Shown: in pieces, positions 49,271 to 61,205 of the stretch
Numbering within the stretch: the first letter of the stretch is position 1
Layout: every line of letters starts with the position of its first letter
Position numbers and translations under genes: made by a program
NCBI GenBank assembly: GCA_958510825.1
Contig: OY294054.1
Span: forward strand, 9,774,319 to 9,838,318
DNA: 64,000 nucleotides
Reading direction: 5' to 3'
Origin: Brachypterus glaber
Lineage: Eukaryota; Arthropoda; Insecta; Coleoptera; Kateretidae
The notes under the pieces: model-generated
Databases searched by the model: none
What the model was told of the DNA's origin: nothing
Seen by the model: only the letters and a program-made list of their open reading frames with translations

Positions 49271-49998
49271 ATGAAATGCTCTATAAAACTAATGCATAAC
49301 TTCTCAGTTTATAAGAAACAAATAATTTTGAGAGTATACTACATTATATTGGACTTTTCGTATTTAGGGGTGAACGGTTGGGTATTAAAAACTGCTAAGT
49401 ATACAGGTATTTCCACAGCTTTAGTTATTAAGTTAAGGGCAGAAAGATCTAGAACAGGAGCGGTAAGTAAACCCAAAAATCATCAGGTAGGCAGAAAATT
49501 GTTTTATTCGCAACTGTATATGTTTATGTTTAAAAATAATCACCTATTTAGAGGTATGTCAACAGCGAGTAACCGGAATTTCAACTACAATATACCAAGG
49601 GCGTGCGAAACAGGGAGGGCCACATTTGAAAAGGGTTGCTATTACTCAGCGATATCTATGTTTAATATCCTTCCTAAAAACATCAAATCGACAAAAAACT
49701 TTAATACTTTTAAACGATTAACCTTTCAACTATTATTAGAGTTAGAGCCATATCAACTGTCCGACTATTTATGTGTTATATTTTAATATTTCATCTATAT
49801 ACTTTTATAGTATTTTATCTTATTTTTATATTTATATAATGTTTTAATTTTATTTATTATTATTCTTATGAATGTGTTTTTTATGATATGTTCTATTGTT
49901 CACAAATTTCATGTTAAAAATTGTTTATTCTATGTACCAACTGTGAATACTCCATTTTCATTTGTGAAATAAATCGATTTATTTATTATTTATTTATA
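49271..49998 (+). pseudogene. Non-LTR retrotransposon 3' end: RT C-terminal fragment and 3' UTR
   Basis: An uninterrupted frame (49271-49786) has a part I do not recognise, then from about 49520 a typical polymerase tail: YNIPRACETGRATFEKGCYY, AISMFNILPKNIKSTKNF, FKRLTFQLLLE and a stop at 49784-49786. An AT-rich 3' UTR ends aaataaatcgatttattta, a usual non-LTR tail. The 5' part is missing. A 28-of-29-bp block inside the frame (49593-49621) is shared with FB-A (see findings). Confidence 0.68.
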
Positions 49999-49999
49999 T

Positions 50000-50673
50000 T
50001 ATATGTAATACATACATCGTAATGTATTAATAAATTTTGGGGAAGTACGTGATTTCTTGTCCCACTGTTTTCCACACCTGGACCTGACCTGCAATAAAAA
50101 AATAGAGACCAGTAAACTAATTATTACTGGTCTGCAATTTAAATCATGAATTTCTGCTAGATGGCGCCATCGATTAAAATGTAATTATTAGCTTAAAGCA
50201 AGATGGCCGAACTGCTGTTGCCACGATAAACATGAATATCATCTAATACATTTCGTTTAAAAAACTTAAATGTACAGTTTTAGTCAATGTTTTTTACTTT
50301 TGAGACTGAGAAGGATAATAAATGTTATAAACGGTGCCTTGTGAGCTATCAACAAATGTTTTTTTGTGGTTGTTTATTTGGGTTACGCGTATGTGGAACT
50401 TCAGTTTTATATCATTGTGCTTTTCTTGTGAAATGCAGAAAAAAATATATTTCTGGTAAATATGAAAAGAACTAAAAAACTTAGTATTATAGTATTATTT
50501 TTTTGATTTAAATTCAAACATCTAGGTTTCAAAAAAATTAGTACTTTTTTTTTTAAATAAAAACAGTTGCGAATAAAATAGTATACAGATCTCCCGGAAA
50601 ATGGTACTTTCCCTCGACCTACAAATGGTCTCGGAAAAGTACTTTTTTCCGAGTCGACCTGTGATCTACTATT
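50000..50673. mobile_element. Right half of the 28678-30075 foldback
   Basis: Starts near the axis (gtattaataaattttgg ...), passes gaagtacgtgatttcttgtc and ctagatggcgcca, and ends in the double-palindrome tip and gatctactatt. It abuts the retrotransposon tail at 49998. Confidence 0.8.
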
Positions 50674-50808
50674 ACCTATTTTCATTGTTTTTAAACGCAA
50701 TAAATTTTCTTATCATGCTTTTTATTATAAAAACATACGAATTAACACAAATTCTCATGAAAAAATTGTAAAAAATATTTAAAATGGAAAGTATTGATTG
50801 GTTTGGTT

Positions 50809-51256
50809 CAGGGCTGTAGCTATAGGGGGGATGGGGGGAGCCCCCATCTATCTTGAAATCAAAAAAATTGCATATTTCATGGATTCAAAATACAAAAGTT
50901 TCATATTTCACCAAAGGGTGGGGACCTTTTGTTGCATATTTCATGGATTCAAATACAAAAGTTGCATATTTCACGGAAGTGTGGGATTTTTTATTTAATC
51001 ATTGACTTTTTTGTCGAAAAAAAAAGTTGCATATTTCATGGATTCAAAATACAAAAGATGCATATTTCACGAAAGGGTGGGGAAAAAAGTTTCATATTTC
51101 ATGAAAGTGTGGGATTTTTTATTTAGTCATTGACTTTTTTGTCGAAGAAAAAATTTGCATATTTCATGGATTAAAAATACAAAAGTTGCATTTTTGCTAA
51201 TAAAAGTTGTCATTTTTGGCCTTCTCCCCCACGAAATCTTCTTCGCTACGGCCCTA
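50809..51256. mobile_element. hAT-type MITE with 8-bp target duplication GTTTGGTT
   Basis: The left end CAGGGCTGTAGCTA and the right end GCTACGGCCCTA are inverted. GTTTGGTT is at 50801-50808 and 51257-51264. The core repeats gcatatttcatggattcaaa and gtgggattttttatttag with a period near 125 bp; the peptides read from it are artefacts. Confidence 0.85.
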
Positions 51257-51264
51257 GTTTGGTT

Positions 51265-52660
51265 TGGACTTTTTACAGAATATAAAATATTGGCTTGGTT
51301 ATGTTGACAAAACAAGTCAAATGCTTCAAAAAAAATATGGCATATTTGGAAATCCTATAATTACATTACTGCATTCCATTTATTTAAGCTTTCCAAATCA
51401 TAAGGGGAGCTGAAGAAAATTAAAGATAGGGGAATCATGTTAAGCTATACTAATTAAATAAAAATAAAAATCGATCTGTCTGGAATTTTTTAATTATTGC
51501 AACTAATTCCGAGAAACTTTCTAGGCAAAACAGTGTGGGACGTAAATAAATATATCATACAAAGTTTCGATAAACAAACACTTTCGGAGAACAAAAACTT
51601 CAACGCCTGGCCTAAATAGTTTTTGTCCTTAAATCGAGTTTATTGTTCTTGTTTAGTTTTTACCGACTTGGCGATAATATTATTACTTACCGCAAAATCA
51701 ATTAATTATCTCTATTACGTTCGATCCTTTTGGTAATTAAACAAAAGACCAGAAAGTCCCACATATAAAATTGATTCCCAAAAATTCTATGAATATTTTT
51801 ATTGTTTTAGCTTACCCAGAAAACCAAAATAGGTCGAATAGAAACTAGTGCACTAAATTCTAGTGATTATACAGTGCGTGTCAGAAGACCGCCACACCTT
51901 TAACTTTTGAACGGCTTAAGATAGCTTGAAATTTGTTACACGTAAATGACATAACCAAAATATTTTTTGGTAAATATTTGATATATTTAGGTGGTATGAT
52001 GGAGTCAGGGTTTTTTTTTAAGGGATAGAGGGTCGTGTGGTATACACTTGAGAGCAAAAAAATCGATCCACCTAAAAAATTTCCATTTTTTAAATTCAAA
52101 TATTTCGAAAACTACTTAATGGATTTGACTGATTCTTGTTTTGTTTTAAAGCTTAAATATTCTCTACTTTTGTTTTTATTTTGAATGATTAAAAAAAGAA
52201 TTTTTGTATTAACAGCAACAAAAAATGTACAACTATGTTTTTTGTCCCATCTTCTAGGATTTGCTTGGTACGCCACTGCAACTGTTTAAAGTCTCTCTCA
52301 TTGTCGCAGTTTTAATGAATATTTTATTTTTTATTTTTTTATATTTTTACTTCTGGTTTGGGAGATATCAGGATTTTCCTGAAAGTTGTCATTTTTTGAC
52401 TGATAACACTGACTGATAAGATTTGTATACACTTAATTTTTAATTTTTTACGTTTTTTATATTATTTTAGATTTTTGAATATTGCTATTAATGAAAGTTT
52501 AGACTTTAGCACATATTAATAAGGCACTGTAATTAATTTATTTTTCGCACTTTTGGAATTTCAGTAATTCATTTTAGAGCATATAAACAAGTGAACGTAT
52601 TTGGCATGCAGTCGCGGTCAAACTCCAAAATTCTCTATTCGACCATGTAGTTTTTGTTTT
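51265..52660. other. Intergenic, one diverged repeat
   Basis: 51890-52030 is related to the ERG28-intron repeat at 2739 (cttttgaacggcttaagat). Otherwise nothing recognised. Confidence 0.4.
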
Positions 52661-52669
52661 TATATATAT

Positions 52670-52709
<40 letters not shown>
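52661..52709. repeat. (TA)n microsatellite
   Basis: About 24 TA units. Sits just outside the left end of the unit at 52712-58384. Confidence 0.9.
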
Positions 52710-52710
<1 letters not shown>

Positions 52711-53104
52711 TCATATTCCATCAATAGGGAGCCCGAAATTGCATGTTCGACCTGCGATACGAAGCCCACTACCGACATACGAGGCCCGGTTTTGGGCTTC
52801 GAATTTTTTATAGTGTATATCGTTTTATTGGACCTTAAATATAGTAGAAGAAGAAGACTTGAAAAATTGCCCAGGGCTTCCTATTATTCTAATACCCATC
52901 AAAATATACGCGCCTGTGTTCACGGAAGTTGAACTAGATGGCGACACAGTAGAACTGTATGTTGCATGTATTTTTATGTAGTTGTCATATGATATGAGTC
53001 CCTAAGATTTGGCAACGTTGTTGACTACTTCAACTTAAATTGTTCAGCACTGTAGTATTAATTGGCGCTAAATCTTTTGTGGTCATGTGCTTGTTAAAGA
53101 AGAA

Positions 53105-53150
53105 ATGAATAGGTCTAAGAAGATATTAGAGCTTGCTTTAAAAGCTCAAG
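53105..53150 (+). other. First-exon-like ATG with strong splice donor (15 codons)
   Basis: ATG followed by MNRSKKILELALKAQ and a gtaagt donor at 53151. It lies inside the inverted-repeat unit, upstream of the satellite. No following exon was seen, so it may be a captured or orphaned 5' exon. Confidence 0.35.
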
Positions 53151-53284
53151 GTAAGTTAACGTAACATACCTAAATTCAATAAATAACTTTAAATATTTTC
53201 TATATTTCAAAGAGTTTTTATTGTAAGAAAAAAACTGTCTATCAAGTTCCGTTAACGGACTCTCGTGGGATTCACAGTGGGAAA

Positions 53285-56200
53285 TAACGATCTTTTCCTG
53301 CGGAACGGTAAAAAAAGAGTACTTTAAATTATCCGATCGGGCTGAAATTTTGTACGCTGACTTAAGGGACCTTTCTGCACCCCATCATGAAATTTCAACC
53401 CCATCAAACAATATTTAAGGGTGGCTTCCCCCTTTAAAACAATTTTTTTTCAGCGGAACGGTAAAAAAAGAGTACTTTAAATTATCCGATCGGGCTGAAA
53501 TTTTTTACAGCGACTTTAAGGACCTCCCTGCACCCCATTCTAAAATTTCAACCCCATCGGAAAATATTTAGGGTTGGTTTACGCCTCCGAAACGATTTTT
53601 TCTGCGGAATGGTAAAAAACGAGTACTTTAAATTATCCGATCGGGCTGAAATTTTTTATGCTGACTTTAGGTACCACCCTGCACCCCATTCTAAAATTAT
53701 AACCCGATCGGAAAATATTTAGGGTTGGTTTACGCCTCCGAAACGATGTTTTCTGTGGAATGGTAAAAAACGAGTACTTTAAATTTTCTATGCTGACTTA
53801 AGAGACCTTCCTGCACCCCATCCTAAAATTTAAACCCCATCGGAAAATATTTAAGGGTGGCTTCCCCTTTGAAACATTTTTTTTCAGCGGAACGGTAAAA
53901 ACAGAGAACTTTAAATTATCCGATTGGCCTGAAATTGTTTGTGGTGACTTTAGGGATCTTCCTGCAACCCATTCTAAAATTTCAACCCCATCTGAAAATA
54001 TTTAGGGTTGGTTTATGCCTGCAAAACGATTTTTTTCTGCGGAATGGTAAAAAACGAGTACTTTAAATTATCCGATCGGGCTGAATTTTTTTATGCTAAC
54101 TTTAAGTACCCCCCTGCACCCCATTCTAAAATTATAACCCGATCGGAAAATATTTAGGGTTGGTTTACGCCTCCGAAACGATGTTTTCTGCGGAATGGTA
54201 AAAAACGAGTACTTTAAATTATCCGATCGGACTGAAATTTTGTATGCTGACTTAAGAGACCTTCCTGCACCCCATCCTAAAATTTGAACCCCATCGGACA
54301 ATATTTAAGGGTGGCTTCCCCCTTTGAAACATTTGTTTTCAGCGGAACGGTAAAAAATAGAACTTTCAATTATCCGATTGGGCTGAAAATTTTTGTGGTG
54401 ACTTTAGGGACCTCCCTGCACCCTATCCTAAAATTTCAACCCCATCTGAAAATATTTAGGGTTGGTTTACGCCTGCAAAACGATTTTTTTTTGCGGAATG
54501 GTAAAAAACGAGTACTTTAAATTATCTGATCGGGCTGAAATTATTTATGCTGACTTTAGGTACCACCCTGCACCCCATTCTAAAATCATAACCCGATCGG
54601 AAAATATTTAGGGTTGGTTTACGCCTCCGAAACGATGTTTTCTGCGGAATGGTAAAAAACGAGTACTTTAAATTATCAGATCGGACTGAAATTTTGTATG
54701 CTGACTTAAGAGACCTTCCTAAAATTTGAACCCCATCGGACAATATTTAAGGGTGGCTTCCCCCTTTGAAACATTTTTTTTTTCAGCGGAACGGTAAAAA
54801 ATAGAACTTTCAATTATCCGATTGGGCTGAAAATTTTTGTGGTGACTTTAGGGACCTCCCTGCACCCTATCCTAAAATTTCAACCCCATCGGAAAATATT
54901 TAAGGTTGGTTTACGCCTGCGAAACGATTTTTTTCTGCGGAATGGTAAAAAACGAGAACTTTAAATTATCCGATCGGGCTGAAATTTTTTAGGGCGACTT
55001 TAGGGACCTCTCTGCACCCCATTCTAAAATTTCAACCCCATCAGAAAATATTTAGGGTTGGTTTACGCCTCCGAAACGATTTTTTCTGCGGAATGGTAAA
55101 AAACGAGTACTTTAAATTATCCGATCGGGCTGAAATTTTGTATGCTGACTTTACAGACCTTCCTGCATCCCATCCTAAAATTTTAACCCCATCGGCAAAT
55201 TTTAACGGTGGCTTCCCCTTTGAAACATTTTTTTTCAGCGGAACGGTTAAAAAAGAGAACTTAAAATTATCCGATTGGCCTGAAATTGTTTGTCGTGACT
55301 TTAGGAATCTTCCTGCAGCCCATTCTAAAATTTCAACCCCATCTGAAAATATTAAGGGTTGGTTTACTGCTGCAAAACGATTTTTTTCTGCGGAATGGTA
55401 AAAAACGAGTACTTTAAATTATCCGATCGGGCTGAAATTTTTTATGCTGACTTTAGGTACCACCCTGCACCCCATTCTAAAATTATAACCCGATCGGAAA
55501 ATATGTAGGGTTGGTTTACGCCTCCGAAACGATGTTTTCTGCGGAATGGTAAAAAACGAGTACTTTAAATTATCCGATCGGACTGAAATTTTCTATGCTG
55601 ACTTAAGAGACCTTCCTGCACCCCATCCTAAAATTTAAACCCCATCGGAAAATATTTAAGGGTGGCTTCCCCTTTGAAACATTTTTTTTCAGCGGAACGG
55701 TAAAAACAGAGAACTTTAAATTATCCGATTGGCCTGAAATTTTTTGTGGTGACTTTAGGGATCTTCCTGCAACCCATTCTAAAATTTCAACCCCATCTGA
55801 AAATATTTAGGGTTGGTTTACGCCTGCAAAAAGATTTTTTTCTGCGGAATGGTAAAAAACGAGTACTTTAAATTATCCGATCGGGCTGAATTTTTTTATG
55901 CTAACTTCAAGTACCCCCCTGCACCCCATTCTAAAATTATAACCCGATCGGAAAATATTTAGGGTTGGTTTACGCCTCCGAAACGATGTTTTCTGCGGAA
56001 TGGTAAAAAACGAGTACTTTAAATTATCCGATCAGACTGAAATTTTGTATGCTGACTCAAGAGACCTTCCTGCACCCCATCCTAAAATTTGAACCCCATC
56101 GGACAATATTTAAGGCTGGCTTCCCCCTTTGAAACATTTTTTTTCAGCGGAACGGTAAAAAATAGAACTTTCAATTATCCGATTGGGCTGAAAATTTGTG

Positions 56201-57955
56201 GTGACTTTAGGGACCTCCCTGCACCCCATCCTAAAATTTCAACCCCATCGGAAAATATTTAGGGTTGGTTTACACCTGCGAAACGATTTTTTTCTGCGGA
56301 ATGGTAAAAAACGAGAACTTTAAATTATCCGATCGGGCTGAAATTTTTTACGGCGACTTTAGGGACCTCCCTGCACCCCATTTTAAAATTTTAACCCCAT
56401 CGGAAAATATTTAGGGTTGGTTTACGCCTCCGAAACGATTTTTTCTGCGGAATTGTAAAAAACGAGTACTTTAAATTATCCGATCGGGCTGAAATTTTGT
56501 ATGCTGACTTTGCAGACCTTCCTGCACCCCATCCTAAAATTTTAACCCCATCGGACAATATTTAACGGTGGCTTCCCCCTTTGAACCATTTTTTTTTTCA
56601 GCGGAACGGTAAAAAAAGAGAACTTTAAATTATTCGATTGGGCTGAAATTTTTTGTGGTGACTTTAGGGATCTCCCTGCACCCCATTCTAAAATTTCAAC
56701 CCCATATGAAAATATTTAGGGTTGGTTTACGCCTACGAAACGATTTTTTTCTGCGGAATGGTAAAAAAACGAGTACTTTAAATTATCAGATCGGGCTGAA
56801 ATATTGTATGCTGACTTTAGGTACCACCCTGCACCCCATTCTAAAATTATAACCCGATCGGAAAATATTTTAAGTTGATTTACGCCTGTGAAATGATTTT
56901 TTCCTGCGGAAGGGTAAAAAAAGAGTACTTTTAATTATCCGATCAGTCTAAAATTTTGTACGCTGACTTTAGGCACCTTCTTGCACCCGATCCTAAAATT
57001 ATAACCCGATCAGAAAATATTTAGGGTTGGTTTACGCCTGCGAAACGATTTTTATCTGCGGAATGAAACAAAACGAGTACTTTAAATTTTCCAATCGAGC
57101 TGAAATTTTTTATGCTGACCTAAAGGACTTTCCTGCACCCCATCCTAAAATTTCAACCCCATTGGAAAATATTTAGGGTTGGTTTACGCCTCCGAAACTT
57201 TTGTTTCTGTGGAATAGTAAAAAACGAGTACTTGAAATTATCCGATCGGTATAAAATTTTTTATGCTGACTTTTTTCTTTTTTCTGCATCCCATCATAAA
57301 ATTTCAACCCCATCGAACAATATTCAAGGGTGACCTCCCCCTTTGAAACAATTTTTTTCAGCGGAACGGTAAAAAAAGAGTACTTTAAATTATCGGGCTG
57401 AAATTTTGTATGCTGACTTAAGGCACCTTCCTGCACCCCATCCCAAAATTATAACCTGATCGAAAAATATTTAGGGTTGGTTTACGCCTGCGAAACGATT
57501 TTTTTCTGCGGAATGGTGAAAAACGATTACTTTAAATTATCCGATAGGGCTGAAATTTTGTATGCTGACTTTATAGACCTCCCTGCACCCCATTCTAAAA
57601 TTTCAACTCTATCGGAAAATTTTTAGGGTTGGTTTACGCCTGTGAAATAATTTTTTCCTGCAGAACGGTAAAAAAGAGTACTTTGAATTATCCGATCGGG
57701 CTGAAATTTTTTACAGCGACTTTAGGGACCTCCCTGCACCCCATTTTAAAATTTTAAACCCCATCGGAAAATATTTAGGGTTGGTTTACGTCTGCGAACG
57801 ATTTTTTTCTGCGGAATGGTAAAAAACGAGAACTTTAAATTATCCGATCGGGCTGAAATTTTGTATGCTGACTTAAGAGACCTTTCCGCACCCCATCCTA
57901 AAATTTGAACCCCATCGGACAATATTTAATGGTGGCTTCCCCCTTTGAAACATTT
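53285..57955. repeat. ~151-bp satellite array with higher-order structure (about 31 units)
   Basis: Every unit has gcggaatggtaaaaaacgag or a variant, actttaaattatccgatcgg, a gctgactttaggga-type stretch, and a ctgcaccccatt-type block. Unit types alternate: acgcctccgaaac, ggcttccccctttgaaac with tttcagcgg, and acgcctgcaaaac. The tttcagcggaacgg type returns near 53883, 54337, 54783, 55231, 55688, 56145 and 56598, a ~450-457-bp period of three units. A still longer period near 1.8 kb is visible (acagagaactttaaattatc at 53901 and 55706; tgctaact at ~54094 and ~55899). Confidence 0.9.
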
Positions 57956-58381
57956 TTCTAAATAAACGTTAACCTTATTTATTCCAAATTATGTGATATT
58001 TTTTTACACCAGACCAAAACATCACTTTTTTAATAAAAAACAAAATAGTTTCATTACATTTTAAACATTTTAAATATTAAAAATAAAAACTACTTTTATA
58101 ACAATATTATTCATTTATCATTAAAAAACAAGCGTTAAACTTTCATACAAAGACAACTTAAATAATTATTATATCGAATTTATAAGTAGGAAATATTGGC
58201 AACATCGCAGGGCTTCAAATAACTGTGAAAAATCAAAAAAATATGCATTTGGGCTTGCTATGACCGGAAAATATAATAGGGACTCGTATTAGCGTTACAC
58301 ATATATCTTTTTTCCTTGCCCCTAAAACCCGGGCTTCGAATCACCTATGCTATGTATCGGGCCTCCTATTGATAGTTCTAC

Positions 58382-58384
<3 letters not shown>

Positions 58385-58444
<60 letters not shown>
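58385..58444. repeat. (TA)n microsatellite
   Basis: About 29 TA units, immediately right of the satellite-bearing unit. Confidence 0.9.
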
Positions 58445-58447
<3 letters not shown>

Positions 58448-59124
58448 CGTGTATTTGAAATAGCGTCGGAAAAAAAATACACGAATAGCTCATGGTATAA
58501 CTAACATTTTCCGTGAAAATTAAAAAAATATGTGCAGCAGTTTCAGAATGGGATTTTTTTGAAAAAAATGTACCTTTTAGCCGTACGTCAATGTCACGCT
58601 GTGAAATTCTCTAAATTAATGGTGACCTTGTAGCAAATATGTATGAAATCTTCCCAACGTTGCCAGATTCACTCGATGAGAAAAGTTTTTTTAAACTTAC
58701 CTACCGTAGTAAAATAGGGGCATGTTTTCATGAAGTAAACATATCATTATCACCTAGGTAATAATAATATTTAAGTTATCCGCTGGATGCCATCGAACTA
58801 TTTCCCCAACCCTTGTTTTTTATCTTAACAAGAAGTTTTCACTGATTTTTTTAAATTATCAACCACAGCGATTGAATCACTATAAGATTTATTAAATAAT
58901 AAAGTAAAAAAATGTACACAACACTTTGAAACACTTTTTTTGCATTAGAATGGTCGGGATAAGTATTAAACTTCAAATATTAAACAAAAATTGTCTAATC
59001 ACTACAGGAAAATAACGCACATAAACCACTGCAATGATTTTTAACTATTTATTATTGAAACTACGATTTATTGCAAAAAATACTGGTCAAATTAATTTTC
59101 TGAGAATCGAATTAGAAAAGTCGT

Positions 59125-59126
<2 letters not shown>
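58445..59126. other. Intergenic, FB-like terminus then nothing recognised
   Basis: caccgtgtatttgaaatagc at 58444 matches the termini at 38800 and, reversed, at 32910. The remainder has no gene signal. Confidence 0.4.

Positions 59127-59165
<39 letters not shown>
59127..59165 (+). repeat. (CT)n microsatellite
   Basis: About 19 CT units. Confidence 0.9.
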
Positions 59166-59167
<2 letters not shown>

Positions 59168-59168
<1 letters not shown>

Positions 59169-59320
59169 TCAGATCTGTGGTTTGAGCTGCCAGGGCTATC
59201 CAACCAGTCCTCATCGGTTACACTTAAACGAAATGGACCGTCTGGTTTGTACCATGCCTTTCCGTCTGTTGCAACGAAGTTATCCTCTTGCTGTGAAAAG
59301 TCTTCTCTGATGATTTCTTT
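59168..59320 (-). other. Internal-exon-like frame (51 codons), unrecognised
   Basis: On the minus strand, ttttaaaag is followed by 51 open codons and a gtgaga donor that runs into the (CT)n tract. The peptide contains DFSQQEDNFVATDGKAWYKP and FRLSVTDEDWLDSPGSS, with much more coding-like composition than its surroundings. The acceptor lacks a good pyrimidine run. It could be a host exon or part of a mobile-element gene; no partners found. Confidence 0.35.
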
Positions 59321-59634
59321 CTTTTAAAACACAATCACAATATACTTTTTATAGTCACTAAAGTTTAATGTTTGATTTATTAAAAAAAAGTCGTAGCTTC
59401 ATAAACCAAAGCCAGTTTTTATATTTCTACAGTTGGCTACACTTTGTTTGGTATTTTTAGGTTAGATCATTTATTTTTCGTATTGTTTTGACTGTAGCAA
59501 AACTGTTGTTTTCCCTTAAAATTTCTATAATTTTTGGTCGTTAGTCTTATACATCTGGCTCTCACTACTCCTAGTTACTGATGTAACCACCATGCAACCC
59601 GATGGCTGAAATGTAAAACACAAAGCCAAAAATC

Positions 59635-59749
59635 GAAGAAGAAGAAGAAGAAGAAGAAGAAGAAGAAGAAGAAGAAGAAGAAGAAGAAGAAGAAGAAGAA
59701 GAAGAAGAAGAAGAAGAAGAAGAAGAAGAAGAAGAAGAAGAAGAAGAAA
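59635..59749 (+). repeat. (GAA)n microsatellite, ~38 units
   Basis: Pure trinucleotide run. In one minus-strand frame it reads as poly-serine, which is not evidence of a gene. Confidence 0.95.
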
Positions 59750-60008
59750 ACTGTTGTTTACATCCCATCAGGGGGCTATTTTTACGTGCAATGGGAAATT
59801 TGGATTTGTGCTGTATAAAATACTGATCAAAATGTAAAGTGAATCGCTCAAAGATTTTCAACAAATTTAAAGTTAAATATCTCCGAATATAATAAAAGGT
59901 ACACATTTTGAATAGATTACATGTATTTAGAGTTGCCAAAACTTTACACTACTAGTGATATGGTATTTTTTCTACTAAAAATCTGCAAGTGTGAGTTAAA
60001 GTTGTGTG

Positions 60009-60208
60009 NNNNNNNNNNNNNNNNNNNNNNNNNNNNNNNNNNNNNNNNNNNNNNNNNNNNNNNNNNNNNNNNNNNNNNNNNNNNNNNNNNNNNNNNNNNN
60101 NNNNNNNNNNNNNNNNNNNNNNNNNNNNNNNNNNNNNNNNNNNNNNNNNNNNNNNNNNNNNNNNNNNNNNNNNNNNNNNNNNNNNNNNNNNNNNNNNNNN
60201 NNNNNNNN
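60009..60208. other. Assembly gap (200 N)
   Basis: Exactly 200 N, the same size as the first gap, so the length is probably a placeholder. Confidence 0.95.
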
Positions 60209-60430
60209 TATTTGGAAAAGGAGCCGCGAAGCGGGGAGTTTTCTAATGGACGAGTGACAGTTCCCTTACATCAAACTGTAAGATTTCAAAGATCCTTTTC
60301 CTTTAATATTTCTGTCAATTATAATAAATATAGATTTTTTTACTTTAAACAAGAATTGTTTTAAAAAGTCTATTAAAGAACTATAAGAAACTAAAACTAA
60401 AAAGTCCCTTATCATGCGCCTCTATGTGAC

Positions 60431-60455
60431 ATTTATTATTATTATTATTACTATC

Positions 60456-60500
<45 letters not shown>

Positions 60501-60503
60501 TTT
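60431..60503 (+). repeat. (ATT)n microsatellite
   Basis: About 23 ATT units with a few interruptions. Confidence 0.9.
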
Positions 60504-60789
60504 ATTGTTATAATTATTAACTCTATACCATCTAAGGCCTTTTTCGGCGTAAGTTTACATATAACGTTGATGAAAGGAATAAAGGATAATGGCTAATTGA
60601 TGCATCGGCCCCCTTTCACTGACATAAAAAGTCTTCCCCTTCGAGGGAGGTCAACATTGATTAACTCTTTGCTGCCCTTATGATGTCAATCACAATCTAT
60701 TTTGTACCTACTGCCCCAAATTCGCTGAATTTCAGCTGATTCAGGACCGTTTCTTTTTCAGCAAAGACTATTAGCTAATTAGAATAGCT

Positions 60790-61205
60790 TTCAGGGACGT
60801 AATTTCGCCTTCACAGGAACGGTCGGGAAGCAATAATTGTCGCTAATTATTTTTTGCACTTCCTAAACAAATCTTTTTCAGGGACGTAATTTCGCTTTCA
60901 CAGGAACGGTCGGGAAGCAATAATGGTCGCTAATTATTTTTTGCACTTCCTAAACAAATCTTTTTCAGGGACGTAATTTCGCTTTCACAGGAACGGTCGG
61001 GAAGCAATAATTGTCGCTAATTATTTTTTGCACTTCCTAAACAAATCTTTTTCAGGACGTAATTTCGCTTTCACAGGAACGGTCGGGAAGCAATAATTGT
61101 CGCTAATTATTTTTTGCACTTCCTAAACAAATCTTTTTTAGGGAGGTAATTTCGCTTTCACAGGAACGGTCGGGAGGCAATAATTATCGTTAATTATTTT
61201 TTGCA
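60790..61205 (+). repeat. ~87-bp minisatellite, five copies
   Basis: gggacgtaatttcgctttca, caggaacggtcgggaagca and ttttttgcacttcctaaac recur with a period of ~87 bp; the last copy is diverged. Confidence 0.88.

Larger units (their letters stand above)
52712..58384. mobile_element. Inverted-repeat-bounded unit carrying a satellite array
   Basis: catcaatagggagcccga near 52730 matches the reverse of tcgggcctcctattgata near 58358. gggcttc/gggcctc words recur in both subterminal regions, and ttggcaacgttg (~53009) faces caacatcgcagggcttc (~58200). (TA)n tracts lie on both sides. Between the ends are one first-exon-like segment and the 53285-57955 array. No transposase found. Confidence 0.5.

Noticed and set aside
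50798..51126. Peptides with repeated ISWIQIQKLHISRK
   Set aside because: They are the tandem core of the hAT MITE at 50809-51256.
59571..59939. Poly-serine protein on the minus strand
   Set aside because: It is only the (GAA)n microsatellite read in one frame; no flanking coding signal.
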